DNA of 64,000 nucleotides, from NCBI GenBank assembly GCA_039208375.1, contig JBCCRC010000010.1:1-64000 (forward strand), given 5' to 3'. The position numbers and the translations under genes are program-made. The stretch is from JANQPC01 sp039208375. GTDB lineage: Bacteria; Pseudomonadota; Alphaproteobacteria; Rhodobacterales; Rhodobacteraceae. Position 1 is the first letter of the stretch; each line of letters begins with the position of its first letter. The notes beneath the pieces were generated by a model. That model had not been told where the DNA came from, made no database searches, and saw nothing but the letters and a program-made list of their open reading frames with translations. Of the stretch, positions 8,732 through 16,269 are shown one piece after another.

Positions 8732-9555
8732 CTGTCCCCCTCAAGCCGCAGCGCGTCAGCACGGTCATGGAGGTTACGGGCGCCCGCCGCCTTACGCCCA
8801 ACATGATCCGTGTAACCCTCTCGGCGCCCGAGGCCGCCGTCATCCCTACAGGTATCGCGGGCGGGCATTGCAAGATCATGGTGCCTGCCCCCGGTCAGTC
8901 GCGCAGGGAGTTCGCGGAACGCTTCGCGAATGGCCCGAAGCCGGTGACACGCACCTATACCATCCGCCATGCCCGGCCCGAGGCATGCGAGATCGACATC
9001 GATTTCGTGGCCCACGGCGATGACGGCCCGGCCTCGGCCTGGGCCGCGCTTGCAAAACCCGGGGATTTTCTGGGGTTCGCCGGCCCGGGGTTGCCAAAGC
9101 TGACCGAGTTTGACGGCGACTTCTACCTTTTCGCGGCAGACATGTCGGCGATCCCGGTGGTTGCCGCAGCACTGGAAGCCTTGCCCAGCGACGCCAAAGG
9201 CTTGGCCGTTTTCGAGGTCATCGCCCCCGCTGACCGGCAAGAGATAGACGCGCCCAAGGGCGTTTCTCAACACTGGCTGATCCAGGATGATCCGCATGTC
9301 TCATCAATAGCGCAGATTGAGCTGATCAAATCGATGCCCTGGCCGCGCGGCCGCATCAAGACGGTGATCGCGGGCGAAACCGGGGTGGTTCGTGCCTTGC
9401 GGCTGTTTTTGCGCGGGCAAATGGCGCTGAACCGTCATGACGTCTACGCGTCAGGCTATTGGCGCATCGGCTTGGCCGAGGATGAGCACCAGCAGGTGAA
9501 ACGATCAGAAGCCGAGGCGGATGAAGCCGCGCTCGCGCAAGCCACGGGAGGTTAA
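8728..9555 (+). CDS. Siderophore-interacting protein (ViuB/SIP family)
   Basis: 275 residues from the ATG within the upstream stop; AGGAGG lies just before it (8716-8720 region). It shows an FAD-binding beta-barrel with RTYTIRHARPEACEIDIDFVAHGDDGPASAW broken into the SIP pattern R-YT-R, then GPASAWA and the C-terminal NAD-type lobe (DMSAIPVVAAALEALP, and RLFLRGQMALNRHDVYASGYWRIG in parts). The family reduces ferric siderophores in the cytoplasm using NAD(P)H or ferredoxin, releasing Fe(II). It is third in the operon after the binding protein and DUF423, which fits release of iron after uptake. Confidence 0.9.
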   Translation: MTVPLKPQRVSTVMEVTGARRLTPNMIRVTLSAPEAAVIPTGIAGGHCKIMVPAPGQSRREFAERFANGPKPVTRTYTIRHARPEACEIDIDFVAHGDDGPASAWAALAKPGDFLGFAGPGLPKLTEFDGDFYLFAADMSAIPVVAAALEALPSDAKGLAVFEVIAPADRQEIDAPKGVSQHWLIQDDPHVSSIAQIELIKSMPWPRGRIKTVIAGETGVVRALRLFLRGQMALNRHDVYASGYWRIGLAEDEHQQVKRSEAEADEAALAQATGG

Positions 9556-9559
9556 CTGG

Positions 9560-9967
9560 ATGCGACACGCTATTCTCACGGCCCTACTCGCCGTCGTCGG
9601 CGCCCCTGCATTGGCAGACTACAGGCTGGAATTCGAAGGAACGAGTTTCCGCGAGTATTATTGTGGGGTGACGCTGACGATGACCAACGAAAGCGATGAA
9701 ACGCTGACCGAGATCAACGGGTTCGTCGCCTCCATGATCGATGGCGAACCGGTGGCCCGCAGCCGCGGCATGTCCTTTCTGAACCTCGCACCTGGCGAAA
9801 GTGCCTCGCGTCTTTTCGAAGCGCCCAATGCTCCGTGCGACGAGGCTACAGAATATGTGTTCATCGTCGGTGCCTGCCGGTTCGGGCCGAGTTTTGCCCC
9901 GCAGGAAGAATGCGCGGCGCTGATCCGTGGCGTGGCGCCCGTGGCCGAGGCCGCAGACACGCCCTAG
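9560..9967 (+). CDS. Secreted small Cys-containing protein, unknown
   Basis: 135 residues. The start at ATG 9560 gives a clean signal peptide (MRHAILTALLAVVGAPALA then DYRLEF) with a good GGGAGG site ending about 8 bp upstream. The mature part is about 115 residues with four Cys (EYYCGV, APCDEA, GACRFG, EECAAL), which would allow two disulfides in the periplasm. It is rich in beta-prone sequence. It begins 4 bp after the siderophore reductase stop, so it is likely co-transcribed. I do not recognise the family. Confidence 0.7.
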   Translation: MRHAILTALLAVVGAPALADYRLEFEGTSFREYYCGVTLTMTNESDETLTEINGFVASMIDGEPVARSRGMSFLNLAPGESASRLFEAPNAPCDEATEYVFIVGACRFGPSFAPQEECAALIRGVAPVAEAADTP

Positions 9968-10215
9968 GGGCTATCGCGTTCGGTCGACGTCGGACGACTT
10001 AGCTAACGCAAACACAAAATCCGTCACGAGGTGAAACAGGGGGAAACGCGACACTCTGTATCTGGCCTGAGCGATCCCGCTGCAGTCACCGGCGGCGATC
10101 GGTTGTCCGGTGAAAGCTTGCAAGAGCTTTCGCAGCGAACGGCTGCGTCCCGTACCTTGTCTTTGGCAACCATCTATGGGTTTGTGCCCACCCAAATGAC
10201 ATTGAGGAACACAGA

Positions 10216-10842
10216 ATGGTGGACCCCGCCGTATTGCTCACATATGCGCTGATTGTTGTCGGCTTCGTTTTCATCCCCGGGCCGGCCACTTTGCTAACAG
10301 TCGCACGCGCTACAACGTCGGGCACCAAAGTGGTGATCGCTACGGGTGCAGGCATCACAGCCGGTGACTTTCTTCACACGATCATGGCCGTTATCGGCAT
10401 CTCAGCAGTTATCGCCGCATCCGCAACTCTATTCACCATCGTGAAGTATCTCGGGGCGGCCTATCTCATCTATCTCGGGCTAAGAGCAATTCTTGAGAAA
10501 ACCTCGATTGATCTGGGCCAGGGGCGTGTTCCAATCACCGCACCACAGGCATTTCGACAAGCAATCCTTGCTGAAGTTCTAAATCCAAAGACAGCGCTGT
10601 TCTTCCTCGCATTTCTCCCCCAATTCGTTGCACCTGAGAAGGGCTTCGTGGTGATGCAGCTCACGATTTTGGGTGTCGTCTTTGCGCTGATTGGTTTCTT
10701 CAGTACGATCGTCTACTCGATTGCAGCCGGCGGGCTGGGAGACTTCCTGCGTCGCAACCCAACGGTTCTCAAATGGCAAGGCAAGGTCGTTGGCGGCATC
10801 TATTGCGCGCTCGGCATTCGCCTGGCTTTGCAAGAGCGGTAA
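10216..10842 (+). CDS. LysE/RhtB-family amino-acid exporter
   Basis: 208 residues, six predicted membrane segments. The family signature FIPGPATLLTVARATTSG and the later LNPKTALFFLAFLPQF are diagnostic for LysE/RhtB translocators, which export amino acids or related small metabolites. It stands alone: 248 bp upstream and 174 bp downstream are non-coding. The upstream gap holds a 7-bp stem hairpin (10112-10131) with no T-run. Codon use is less GC-rich than the genes to the left, as in the next three genes, suggesting a different origin for this patch. Confidence 0.88.
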   Translation: MVDPAVLLTYALIVVGFVFIPGPATLLTVARATTSGTKVVIATGAGITAGDFLHTIMAVIGISAVIAASATLFTIVKYLGAAYLIYLGLRAILEKTSIDLGQGRVPITAPQAFRQAILAEVLNPKTALFFLAFLPQFVAPEKGFVVMQLTILGVVFALIGFFSTIVYSIAAGGLGDFLRRNPTVLKWQGKVVGGIYCALGIRLALQER

Positions 10843-11016
10843 GCAGGGCTTGTTCCTACGGGATCCGGGAACAACGGGCAACCTGCCGACAGCCTCATCA
10901 TGGCTAAAGGTGGAGCCAGTTTCAGCGAAAAGTCTTTCGTGAGCTTGCCGTGACTTGAACAGACTTCAGCGTTCCACCGGTTGATCTCGCAAAATCAAAT
11001 GCCGCGCCGGCTTTGA

Positions 11017-11580
11017 TCACGGCGCAGCTTGGCCGATCAAAAGCTCAAAGAGAACCGCTGAGTTGGCGATCCGCTCCGCGCGTGAGCGGCCAGTTGCCCG
11101 CGCGTATTCGCCAAGCCATGCAGAGTAAGCAACGGCGGCAAGCTGACCGGCAACAGCTTGGGGTTTCCCTATTTCGACCAGCAAGTTCGCCAAATATCCC
11201 ATCCGCAATTCATCAATTTCTGCAACGGTCCCGGCAATTCGCTCATCCCTGAACATGACATTGCGAATTCCCACCTCGAACGCACCGTCGTCTTCGGCAC
11301 AGAGCATCAGAAGCCGCTGCAACCGATCCTCCGCCGTTCCGCCGGTCTTCTCAATCGAGGCAATTACTCTTTCCGTCTGTTGTTCTTTCCACTTCTGCAA
11401 AACCGCCCGCATAAGGTCAGCGACATTCTTAAAGTGCCAATAAAAACTCCCACGAGTAATTCCCAGACCCTTGGCTAACCGGTCTGCTTTGACGGCCTGA
11501 ATACCGCCAGACTCAAATGCGGCGTAGGCTGCATTCACCCAGTCATCGCGGCTCAAGGCATCTGACTTCTTCTCTTCCAT
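11017..11580 (-). CDS. TetR-family transcriptional regulator
   Basis: 187 residues from ATG 11580 (MEEKKSDALSRDDWV). The N-terminal helix-turn-helix is standard: AVKADRLAKGLGITRGSFYWHFKN. The rest is a helical ligand-binding and dimer domain, FluG/TetR_C type, with no ligand evident. It is divergent from the SnoaL-like gene. Two copies of the same palindrome lie in the shared promoter, one overlapping its own start codon. That arrangement predicts autorepression and control of the divergent gene and perhaps the methyltransferase behind it. An in-frame upstream start exists but would span both operators. Confidence 0.88.
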   Translation of the reverse strand: MEEKKSDALSRDDWVNAAYAAFESGGIQAVKADRLAKGLGITRGSFYWHFKNVADLMRAVLQKWKEQQTERVIASIEKTGGTAEDRLQRLLMLCAEDDGAFEVGIRNVMFRDERIAGTVAEIDELRMGYLANLLVEIGKPQAVAGQLAAVAYSAWLGEYARATGRSRAERIANSAVLFELLIGQAAP

Positions 11581-11591
11581 ACATACTGTAT
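11579..11591. promoter_or_regulatory. TetR operator copy 1 (ATAC-N5-GTAT)
   Basis: The palindrome ATACATACTGTAT (arms ATAC/GTAT, 5-bp centre) touches the start codon of the tetR gene. It matches the second copy 47 bp away in spacing and arms. A repressor bound here would block its own transcript or ribosome access. Confidence 0.55.
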
Positions 11592-11625
11592 TGACACCTG
11601 CGTGCCGAAAGAGCAACCATGCCCC

Positions 11626-11638
11626 ATACACTATGTAT
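11626..11638. promoter_or_regulatory. TetR operator copy 2 (ATAC-N5-GTAT)
   Basis: ATACACTATGTAT, flanked by CC and GG so that the full dyad is CCATAC-N5-GTATGG. It sits 12 bp before the ATG of the divergent SnoaL-like gene at 11650, well placed to block its transcription. Confidence 0.55.
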
Positions 11639-11649
11639 GGAGACTTTGA

Positions 11650-12111
11650 ATGTCGCAGAGCCCTGACACAAGAAGAACACCATCAGAGCAGCGCCGCGTC
11701 TACGTCGCCAAGAAGATGTTTAATGAGGGTTGGGGAGCAAACACCGGGTGGCAAAGCGTTTGGAACGATCACGCCACAGACGATATGATCGGCTACTTTC
11801 ATGGCAACCCTGAGCCCAACAAGGGCAGAACAGCATTCGTCGCGTTCCAAAGCATGCTGTTCGACGGCTTTCCAAACCTTAAGACCGAGGTAAGATCTGT
11901 CACTGCCGAAGGTGATACCGTGGTGATCCAATCTCGGCTGACGGGCAAGCAGACAGGAGAATTTCTGGGGGTTCCGCCAAGCAACAATGAGGTGGATGTC
12001 CCGGATGTAACCATTTTTCGTTTTGAGCAGGATAAGATCTGTGAAGTACGCTATTTCACAGACCTGCTGCGTGTGATGCAAACGATCGGCGCGGCAACGA
12101 AGCCAATTTAG
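11650..12111 (+). CDS. SnoaL-like ester cyclase / NTF2-fold protein
   Basis: 153 residues. The pattern FHGNPEPNKGRTAFVAFQSMLFDGFPNL, EGDTVVIQSRLTGKQTGEFLGVPP and VPDVTIFRFEQDKICEVRYFTDLLRVMQTIG (in these separate blocks) is that of SnoaL-like polyketide-cyclase or ester-cyclase proteins of the NTF2 superfamily. Many such proteins have no known substrate. It is divergent from the TetR gene and is the obvious target of that regulator. The methyltransferase follows after 82 bp on the same strand. Confidence 0.75.
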   Translation: MSQSPDTRRTPSEQRRVYVAKKMFNEGWGANTGWQSVWNDHATDDMIGYFHGNPEPNKGRTAFVAFQSMLFDGFPNLKTEVRSVTAEGDTVVIQSRLTGKQTGEFLGVPPSNNEVDVPDVTIFRFEQDKICEVRYFTDLLRVMQTIGAATKPI

Positions 12112-12193
12112 CCGGCGACGGCTTTGCCCACCGCTTCCCGTTCCGGTATGTCGAAACCAATACGGTTGTCGCGGGATCTGGGGACTTGGCCAA

Positions 12194-12922
12194 ATGAGCA
12201 GCGATGGTTTTTTCAACGAGGACGTTGCCAAAACCTATGATCAGAACCATGGCGGGAATGACCCAGAGCTGATCCGTCAGACAGTTGAATGCCTCTTAGA
12301 GTTGTCGCGCGGCGGCGATATTCTCGAATTCGCGATTGGAACCGGGCGAATTGCAATACCATTGGCCCAAAAAGGTGCATCGGTAAAAGGGATAGAACTT
12401 TCAAGAGCTATGGTTCGTCGTCTTCGTCAGAAGCTAGGTGAAAATCAGATAGACGTCACAATTGGAGACATGACCTCGATACGAGTCGAGGGCGATTTTT
12501 CACTGGTATTCCTCGTGTTCAACACGATCGACAATCTGACATCACAAAAAGCTCAACTCGCATGCTTCCAGAACGCTGCGCGGCATCTGACGCATGAGGG
12601 CCGCTTTCTTGTGGAAACTCAAGTTCCGCCCCTCCAAAGGCTACCGTTCGGAGAAACAAGGCTGGCATTTGCCAATAGCGAACATCACCTCGGTATCGAC
12701 GAGTTCGATATTGCCACGCAAAACTATACTTCAACCCATGTCTGGATGAAGGACGGCCACCAATCGCGTCAATCTATCCAGTTCCGCTATGTGTGGCCTT
12801 CGGAATTGGATCTTATGGCGATGATGGCCGGCCTGAAGCTCGAGTTTCGGTGGTCTGCCTGGGATCGTTTGCCCTTTGACAAGCTGAGCAAGAAACACAT
12901 TTCGGTCTGGCGTAAACCTTGA
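12194..12922 (+). CDS. Class I SAM-dependent methyltransferase
   Basis: 242 residues. Motif I is ILEFAIGTGRIAIPLA; the acidic strand 2 is VKGIELSRAMV; GDMTSI is the adenine loop and FSLVFLVFNTIDNL is motif IV. This is the layout of ubiquinone/menaquinone-type (Methyltransf_25) small-molecule methyltransferases. The substrate is not evident. The G+C content is visibly low for this window, with lines near 45 percent, so it may be acquired. It probably shares control with the SnoaL-like gene, since there is no terminator between them. Confidence 0.82.
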   Translation: MSSDGFFNEDVAKTYDQNHGGNDPELIRQTVECLLELSRGGDILEFAIGTGRIAIPLAQKGASVKGIELSRAMVRRLRQKLGENQIDVTIGDMTSIRVEGDFSLVFLVFNTIDNLTSQKAQLACFQNAARHLTHEGRFLVETQVPPLQRLPFGETRLAFANSEHHLGIDEFDIATQNYTSTHVWMKDGHQSRQSIQFRYVWPSELDLMAMMAGLKLEFRWSAWDRLPFDKLSKKHISVWRKP

Positions 12923-12980
12923 ACGGCATGTTTCGTCGATCCGTAGCAATCACACAGTCAGTTTCGCTCCGCAACAAGTC

Positions 12981-13652
12981 TCAAGGTAGTGGACTGACGC
13001 CGATGACGACGGGATGTAGCCAGATCAGTGCTTGAAACAGAGCCCCGGCTGCGACGAGGCGAAGCGCATCACATGCCGGGGCTGACTTGAAGATCCTACC
13101 AATCGGCTGCTGGCGGACCTCTTCGCTTAATGCGCCCCAATTAGAACCCAGTTCGCGCTGCTTGCGTTTGTCGACAAGGCGCCCACCGAACGTGGCGAAA
13201 GCACCAAAAGCGCCGAAGAGTAAGGCATGGGCCATATCGCCGTTTGCGATGAGATGCGCCAGTGACCAGAGCGCGAGAGCCAGCAGCAACGGGTGTCGCG
13301 TAAGGCGCACAAGCCCGGGACGCTGCGGATCAAACGTTTCATTGCGAACACCGCCAAACGAGAACGGGTTGGGCCGACCAAGAGCCAGCGCGAGAACTGC
13401 GCACGCCAACACCATGATCGCCAGGGCCAGGTGGTTTTGCCATGCCGCCCAGGGCCAGAGCGGTATGTGAGGGGCGCGGCCCGCCTCCACGATCAACAAT
13501 GCCAGAACACCGACGGACAAAGCAGAATAGGTGAGTGTGAATCCACCCTGCCCCAGCACCCGCACCAGCGCCGTCCTCAGGGGCGGCCGCACGGGCAGCA
13601 AATGGCTGAGAAAGAAAAATGCAAAGGCCGCGATGAACCCTGTCCACCCCAT
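12981..13652 (-). CDS. nnrU: NnrU family protein
   Basis: 223 residues with about six membrane segments. It has the NnrU pattern: LLPVRPPLR near the start, WPWAAWQNHLALAIMV, NPFSFGG, and TRHPLLLALALWSLAHLIANGD, related to the isoprenylcysteine-methyltransferase/NnrU membrane superfamily. NnrU is linked genetically to denitrification and nitric-oxide metabolism in Rhodobacterales, but its reaction is unknown. It starts 3 bp after the stop of nnrS and is the last gene of the NsrR-nnrS-nnrU unit. Confidence 0.88.
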   Translation of the reverse strand: MGWTGFIAAFAFFFLSHLLPVRPPLRTALVRVLGQGGFTLTYSALSVGVLALLIVEAGRAPHIPLWPWAAWQNHLALAIMVLACAVLALALGRPNPFSFGGVRNETFDPQRPGLVRLTRHPLLLALALWSLAHLIANGDMAHALLFGAFGAFATFGGRLVDKRKQRELGSNWGALSEEVRQQPIGRIFKSAPACDALRLVAAGALFQALIWLHPVVIGVSPLP

Positions 13653-13655
13653 GGA

Positions 13656-14855
13656 TCACTCCCCCACGCGGGGCGCGATGAGTTTCGGGCCGTACAGGCC
13701 GACAAAACCTGCGAACGCCGCGATCCAAGTTGCGGCCGATACGGCGTGCAGCAGGTCCGCCACTCCGGGCGCGAGGCCCGCCGCCACGCGGAACGCGACC
13801 GACGCGATCACACACAGATAGATCGCCAGCGTTCCGCCACTGGCCGCCAGTGCATGCCCCGTATGGCCGAGCGTTGCCCGCGTCATTACCGCAACTGTCA
13901 TTAGCCCAATGGCGCCGGCCATCCAGAGATGCAGGGCCGGGGCGCCACCCAACAGATCGGGCCTGAGGATTGATAGTGCTTCGGCAAGCGCGCCGAGCGG
14001 CACGAAGGCATAGGCGGCGTGGAGCACCCAGACCAAGGGTTCCGACAGGGTCGCGCTCCCACGCCAGCGCGCGAGACGCGCGACGTGCAACAGCCCTGCA
14101 ATGCCCAACGTTAAACTGGCAAGAAGGCTGTTTGGGGCGCCAACCCAAGTCGACACGGCGACAGCCAGAACAGCCAGAGCCAGCGCGTCGAAGCGCTGCA
14201 TCGGGGGTACGGGGAGATGGACTGCCCCGTGTTTTGCCAGCCAATTTCGAGTGAACGCGGGCACGATGCGCCCGCCAATGAAGGCAATCAGAAGGATTGC
14301 CGCGCCAAGGCCCAGCCGGAGGCCTGCGCCATCTGTCGGAGAGCCTTCACGGGCCACGTCCCAATGAAATAGTCCATTGGCAAGAACGAAGACGGCCAGT
14401 AGACCAACAACCAAGAGGTTGCGCCAGTTCCGGCCAGCGGCGACCTCGTAGGTCATCCTCACGAGGAGCACGAGCCCGAAACTCAGATCCAGCGCCGCGA
14501 CAACACCCGTGGGGAGATAGCCCGAAATCAGGATAGCCACACGCCCCAAAACCCAAAGCAAAAATAGCGCCGCGAGCGTCCCACCGATGATCGGCCTCCG
14601 CCCCGTCCAGCTCGGTACGGCGGTTAGCAAAAATCCAGCGAGTACTGCCCCCAGGTAACCAAAAAGCAATTCATGCGCGTGCCAGGCAACCGCATCGAAC
14701 GCAGTGGGTAAGGACAGTAAGCCCGTCAGCACCGTAAGCCAAAGCGCCATAGCGGCAACGGCCCAGACGGCACCACCCAAAAAGAATGGGCGGAACCCAA
14801 AGCTTAAGACCGCTGGTCCTTGCCAAGTGCGGAGCTGTTCACGCGTCGTGGTCAT
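13656..14855 (-). CDS. nnrS: NnrS family haem/copper membrane protein
   Basis: 399 residues from ATG 14855 (MTTTREQLRTW). About 12 membrane segments; the family pattern is clear in FGFRPFFLGGAVWA, WHAHELLFGYLGAVLAGFLLTAVPSWTGR and the later GGRIVPAFTRNW. NnrS relieves nitrosative stress, apparently by limiting NO damage to iron pools, and binds haem and copper in characterised members. The ORF overlaps the end of the NsrR-like gene by 17 bp, so it is co-transcribed from the FNR/palindrome promoter region. The conserved His pair in WHAHE is present. Confidence 0.9.
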   Translation of the reverse strand: MTTTREQLRTWQGPAVLSFGFRPFFLGGAVWAVAAMALWLTVLTGLLSLPTAFDAVAWHAHELLFGYLGAVLAGFLLTAVPSWTGRRPIIGGTLAALFLLWVLGRVAILISGYLPTGVVAALDLSFGLVLLVRMTYEVAAGRNWRNLLVVGLLAVFVLANGLFHWDVAREGSPTDGAGLRLGLGAAILLIAFIGGRIVPAFTRNWLAKHGAVHLPVPPMQRFDALALAVLAVAVSTWVGAPNSLLASLTLGIAGLLHVARLARWRGSATLSEPLVWVLHAAYAFVPLGALAEALSILRPDLLGGAPALHLWMAGAIGLMTVAVMTRATLGHTGHALAASGGTLAIYLCVIASVAFRVAAGLAPGVADLLHAVSAATWIAAFAGFVGLYGPKLIAPRVGE

Positions 14856-15273
14856 CTGCAACAGATGCTTGCTGTGGCAAGGCGCAATCCGCCAATGTGA
14901 ACTGCTCAAGCTCCGCGATAAACCTGCGCCGCGCCCGGAAAAGCATGCCCTTGAGGCGACATTCGGGGGCGACGACGCAGGCACCTCCATCTGGCTGGAA
15001 GCACTCCACCAGGGCCGACCCACGCTCCAGTACCTCAACGACCTGCCCGACCGAGATTTGGTCAGCAGGGCGAGCCAACGTGGCGCCACCGCCCGTTCCG
15101 CGGCGAGTGACAACGATGCCTGCATGTGCGAGCGCGGCGACCGTCTTGGTCAGGTGATTACGCGAAATCGCAAATTCCTTGGCCAGCTCGGAGGTGGAAA
15201 AGGCGCGTTCAGGTTCTCCGGCCATGCGCATGCAGGCGCGCAGACCGAAATCGGTGAACTGCGTCAGCCGCAT
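14839..15273 (-). CDS. nsrR: Rrf2-family regulator, NsrR-like NO sensor
   Basis: 144 residues. An N-terminal winged helix (MRLTQFTDFGLRACMRMA, ELAKEFAISRNHLTKTVAALAHAG) is followed by three Cys at 91, 99 and 105 (C-X7-C-X5-C) in VECF-ACVVAPECRLKG, the Fe-S ligands of NsrR/IscR proteins. The downstream nnrS and nnrU point to nitric oxide as the signal. IscR is less likely because no isc or suf genes are near. It should control its own operon and the divergent one through the palindrome at 15327-15351; that link is inference from position. Confidence 0.85.
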   Translation of the reverse strand: MRLTQFTDFGLRACMRMAGEPERAFSTSELAKEFAISRNHLTKTVAALAHAGIVVTRRGTGGGATLARPADQISVGQVVEVLERGSALVECFQPDGGACVVAPECRLKGMLFRARRRFIAELEQFTLADCALPQQASVADDHDA

Positions 15274-15290
15274 CGAAAAACCTGAGTGAT

Positions 15291-15304
15291 TTGATCGGAA
15301 TCAA
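15291..15304. promoter_or_regulatory. FNR/FnrL/NnrR box, perfect TTGAT-N4-ATCAA
   Basis: TTGATCGGAATCAA is a flawless match to the CRP/FNR-superfamily consensus TTGAT-N4-ATCAA used by FnrL and by the NO regulators NnrR/DNR in Rhodobacterales. It is centred at 15297.5. If it activates the rightward operon from the class II position (-41.5), the start of transcription would fall at about 15339, the exact middle of the downstream palindrome. For the leftward nsrR transcript it lies only 24 bp from the ATG, so there it could repress. Confidence 0.8.
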
Positions 15305-15326
15305 GGTACATGCTACCCCTCCTCTG

Positions 15327-15351
15327 TAATAGGTATCTAAAATACCAATTA
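15327..15351. promoter_or_regulatory. Long palindrome, probable NsrR-like operator
   Basis: Arms TAATAGGTAT and ATACCAATTA around a CTAAA centre; nine of ten arm positions pair. It is AT-rich with a GGTAT/ATACC core and has the length of Rrf2-family operators. It covers the predicted -10 (TGTAAT at 15325-15330) and start of the rightward operon, so binding would repress it. It also sits upstream of nsrR. Assignment to the NsrR-like protein is inferred from proximity. Confidence 0.6.
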
Positions 15352-15373
15352 CTTTACCGAAGCGCTGAACACC

Positions 15374-15847
15374 ATGACACGGATCAACACACCCCTCGTG
15401 ACGGCCGGGCGACCGCTTTGGGTCGCCGCAGGCGCCGTCTCCATTGGGATCGGGGCGGTCGGAGCATTGCTGCCAGTGTTGCCGACCACACCCTTCGTCA
15501 TTCTCGGCGCATTCTGCTTTGCCCGCGGTTCGCCTCGGTTGGCGCGGGCGCTAGAGCAACATCGAGTCTTCGGCCCCATGATCGCGGACTGGCGCGCGCA
15601 TGGTGCGATCGCGCACCGCTACAAGGCGGCAGCGCACCTGATGATGGGCGCGGCGCTAACCGTAAGCATCTTTATGGGCGTGTCAGGCAGCATTCTTGCC
15701 ATCCAAGCAATCTGTCTGGCCTGCGCCAGCGCCTACATCCTCAGCCGCCCCAGCGGCGGTGATACCCCTCAAAAGCCAGGCCGCGAGACGGTTCCAGCCA
15801 GACCACGGCGCCCACACAGCGCCAAACAACCTGGAGATCCGTCTTGA
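15374..15847 (+). CDS. DUF454 (YbaN-type) membrane protein
   Basis: 157 residues. The block GAVGALLPVLPTTPFVILGAFCFARGSPRL is the DUF454/YbaN signature, followed by a basic stretch and two hydrophobic segments. The C-terminal 30 residues are basic and Pro-rich and probably cytoplasmic. The family has no proven activity but is often next to haem or NO genes. It is the first gene of the seven-gene operon under the FNR box and overlaps the cupin start by 4 bp. Confidence 0.82.
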   Translation: MTRINTPLVTAGRPLWVAAGAVSIGIGAVGALLPVLPTTPFVILGAFCFARGSPRLARALEQHRVFGPMIADWRAHGAIAHRYKAAAHLMMGAALTVSIFMGVSGSILAIQAICLACASAYILSRPSGGDTPQKPGRETVPARPRRPHSAKQPGDPS

Positions 15848-16269
15848 AACACCTTCTTCTACTGCTGCTCGCGGTGCCGGCGATGGCCACCGCTGAAACC
15901 ATACTGATCGACACAGACGCACTGGAGGCGCGTACGGTGTACGATGTGGCCGAACTCACCCCGCTTGCGCTAACGTCCGAGGGTGATCCGGCAATGCTGC
16001 TGCTTTCACTCGACGCAGGGGATGTCGTACCGCCCCACGCCACAGAAAGCGGCCTTCGCCTGTTGACGGTGCTGTCGGGAGAAATGTCCTGGGGCGACGG
16101 TGACGCAGTCGATGTGAGCGTCGAGCGCACGTTCGGGCCCGGCAGCATGCTCGCCGTGCAGGCCGGCGAGATGCATTGGGTCGCGGCCCGCGCCGGCCCG
16201 GTAGAGATCCAACTCGTTCTTCTCGACGATGAAACCGCGGCTCCCGGCATTCAGGAACAATTGCAATGA
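15844..16269 (+). CDS. Secreted cupin-domain protein
   Basis: 141 residues with a signal peptide (MKHLLLLLLAVPAMATA, then ETILIDT). The mature domain is a single cupin: SLDAGDVVPPHATESGLRLLTVLSGEMSWGD carries the His and Glu of motif 1 (PPHATESGL) and VQAGEMHWVAA gives motif 2 His. It would bind a metal in the periplasm. The reaction is unknown. It is fused by ATGA overlaps into the operon between DUF454 and the ABC binding protein, so it may act on or sense the ligand of that transporter. Confidence 0.75.
   Translation: MKHLLLLLLAVPAMATAETILIDTDALEARTVYDVAELTPLALTSEGDPAMLLLSLDAGDVVPPHATESGLRLLTVLSGEMSWGDGDAVDVSVERTFGPGSMLAVQAGEMHWVAARAGPVEIQLVLLDDETAAPGIQEQLQ

Noticed and set aside
10981..10998. 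TTGAT-N8-ATCAA as an FNR box
   Set aside because: The spacer is 8 bp; FNR-type boxes need 4.
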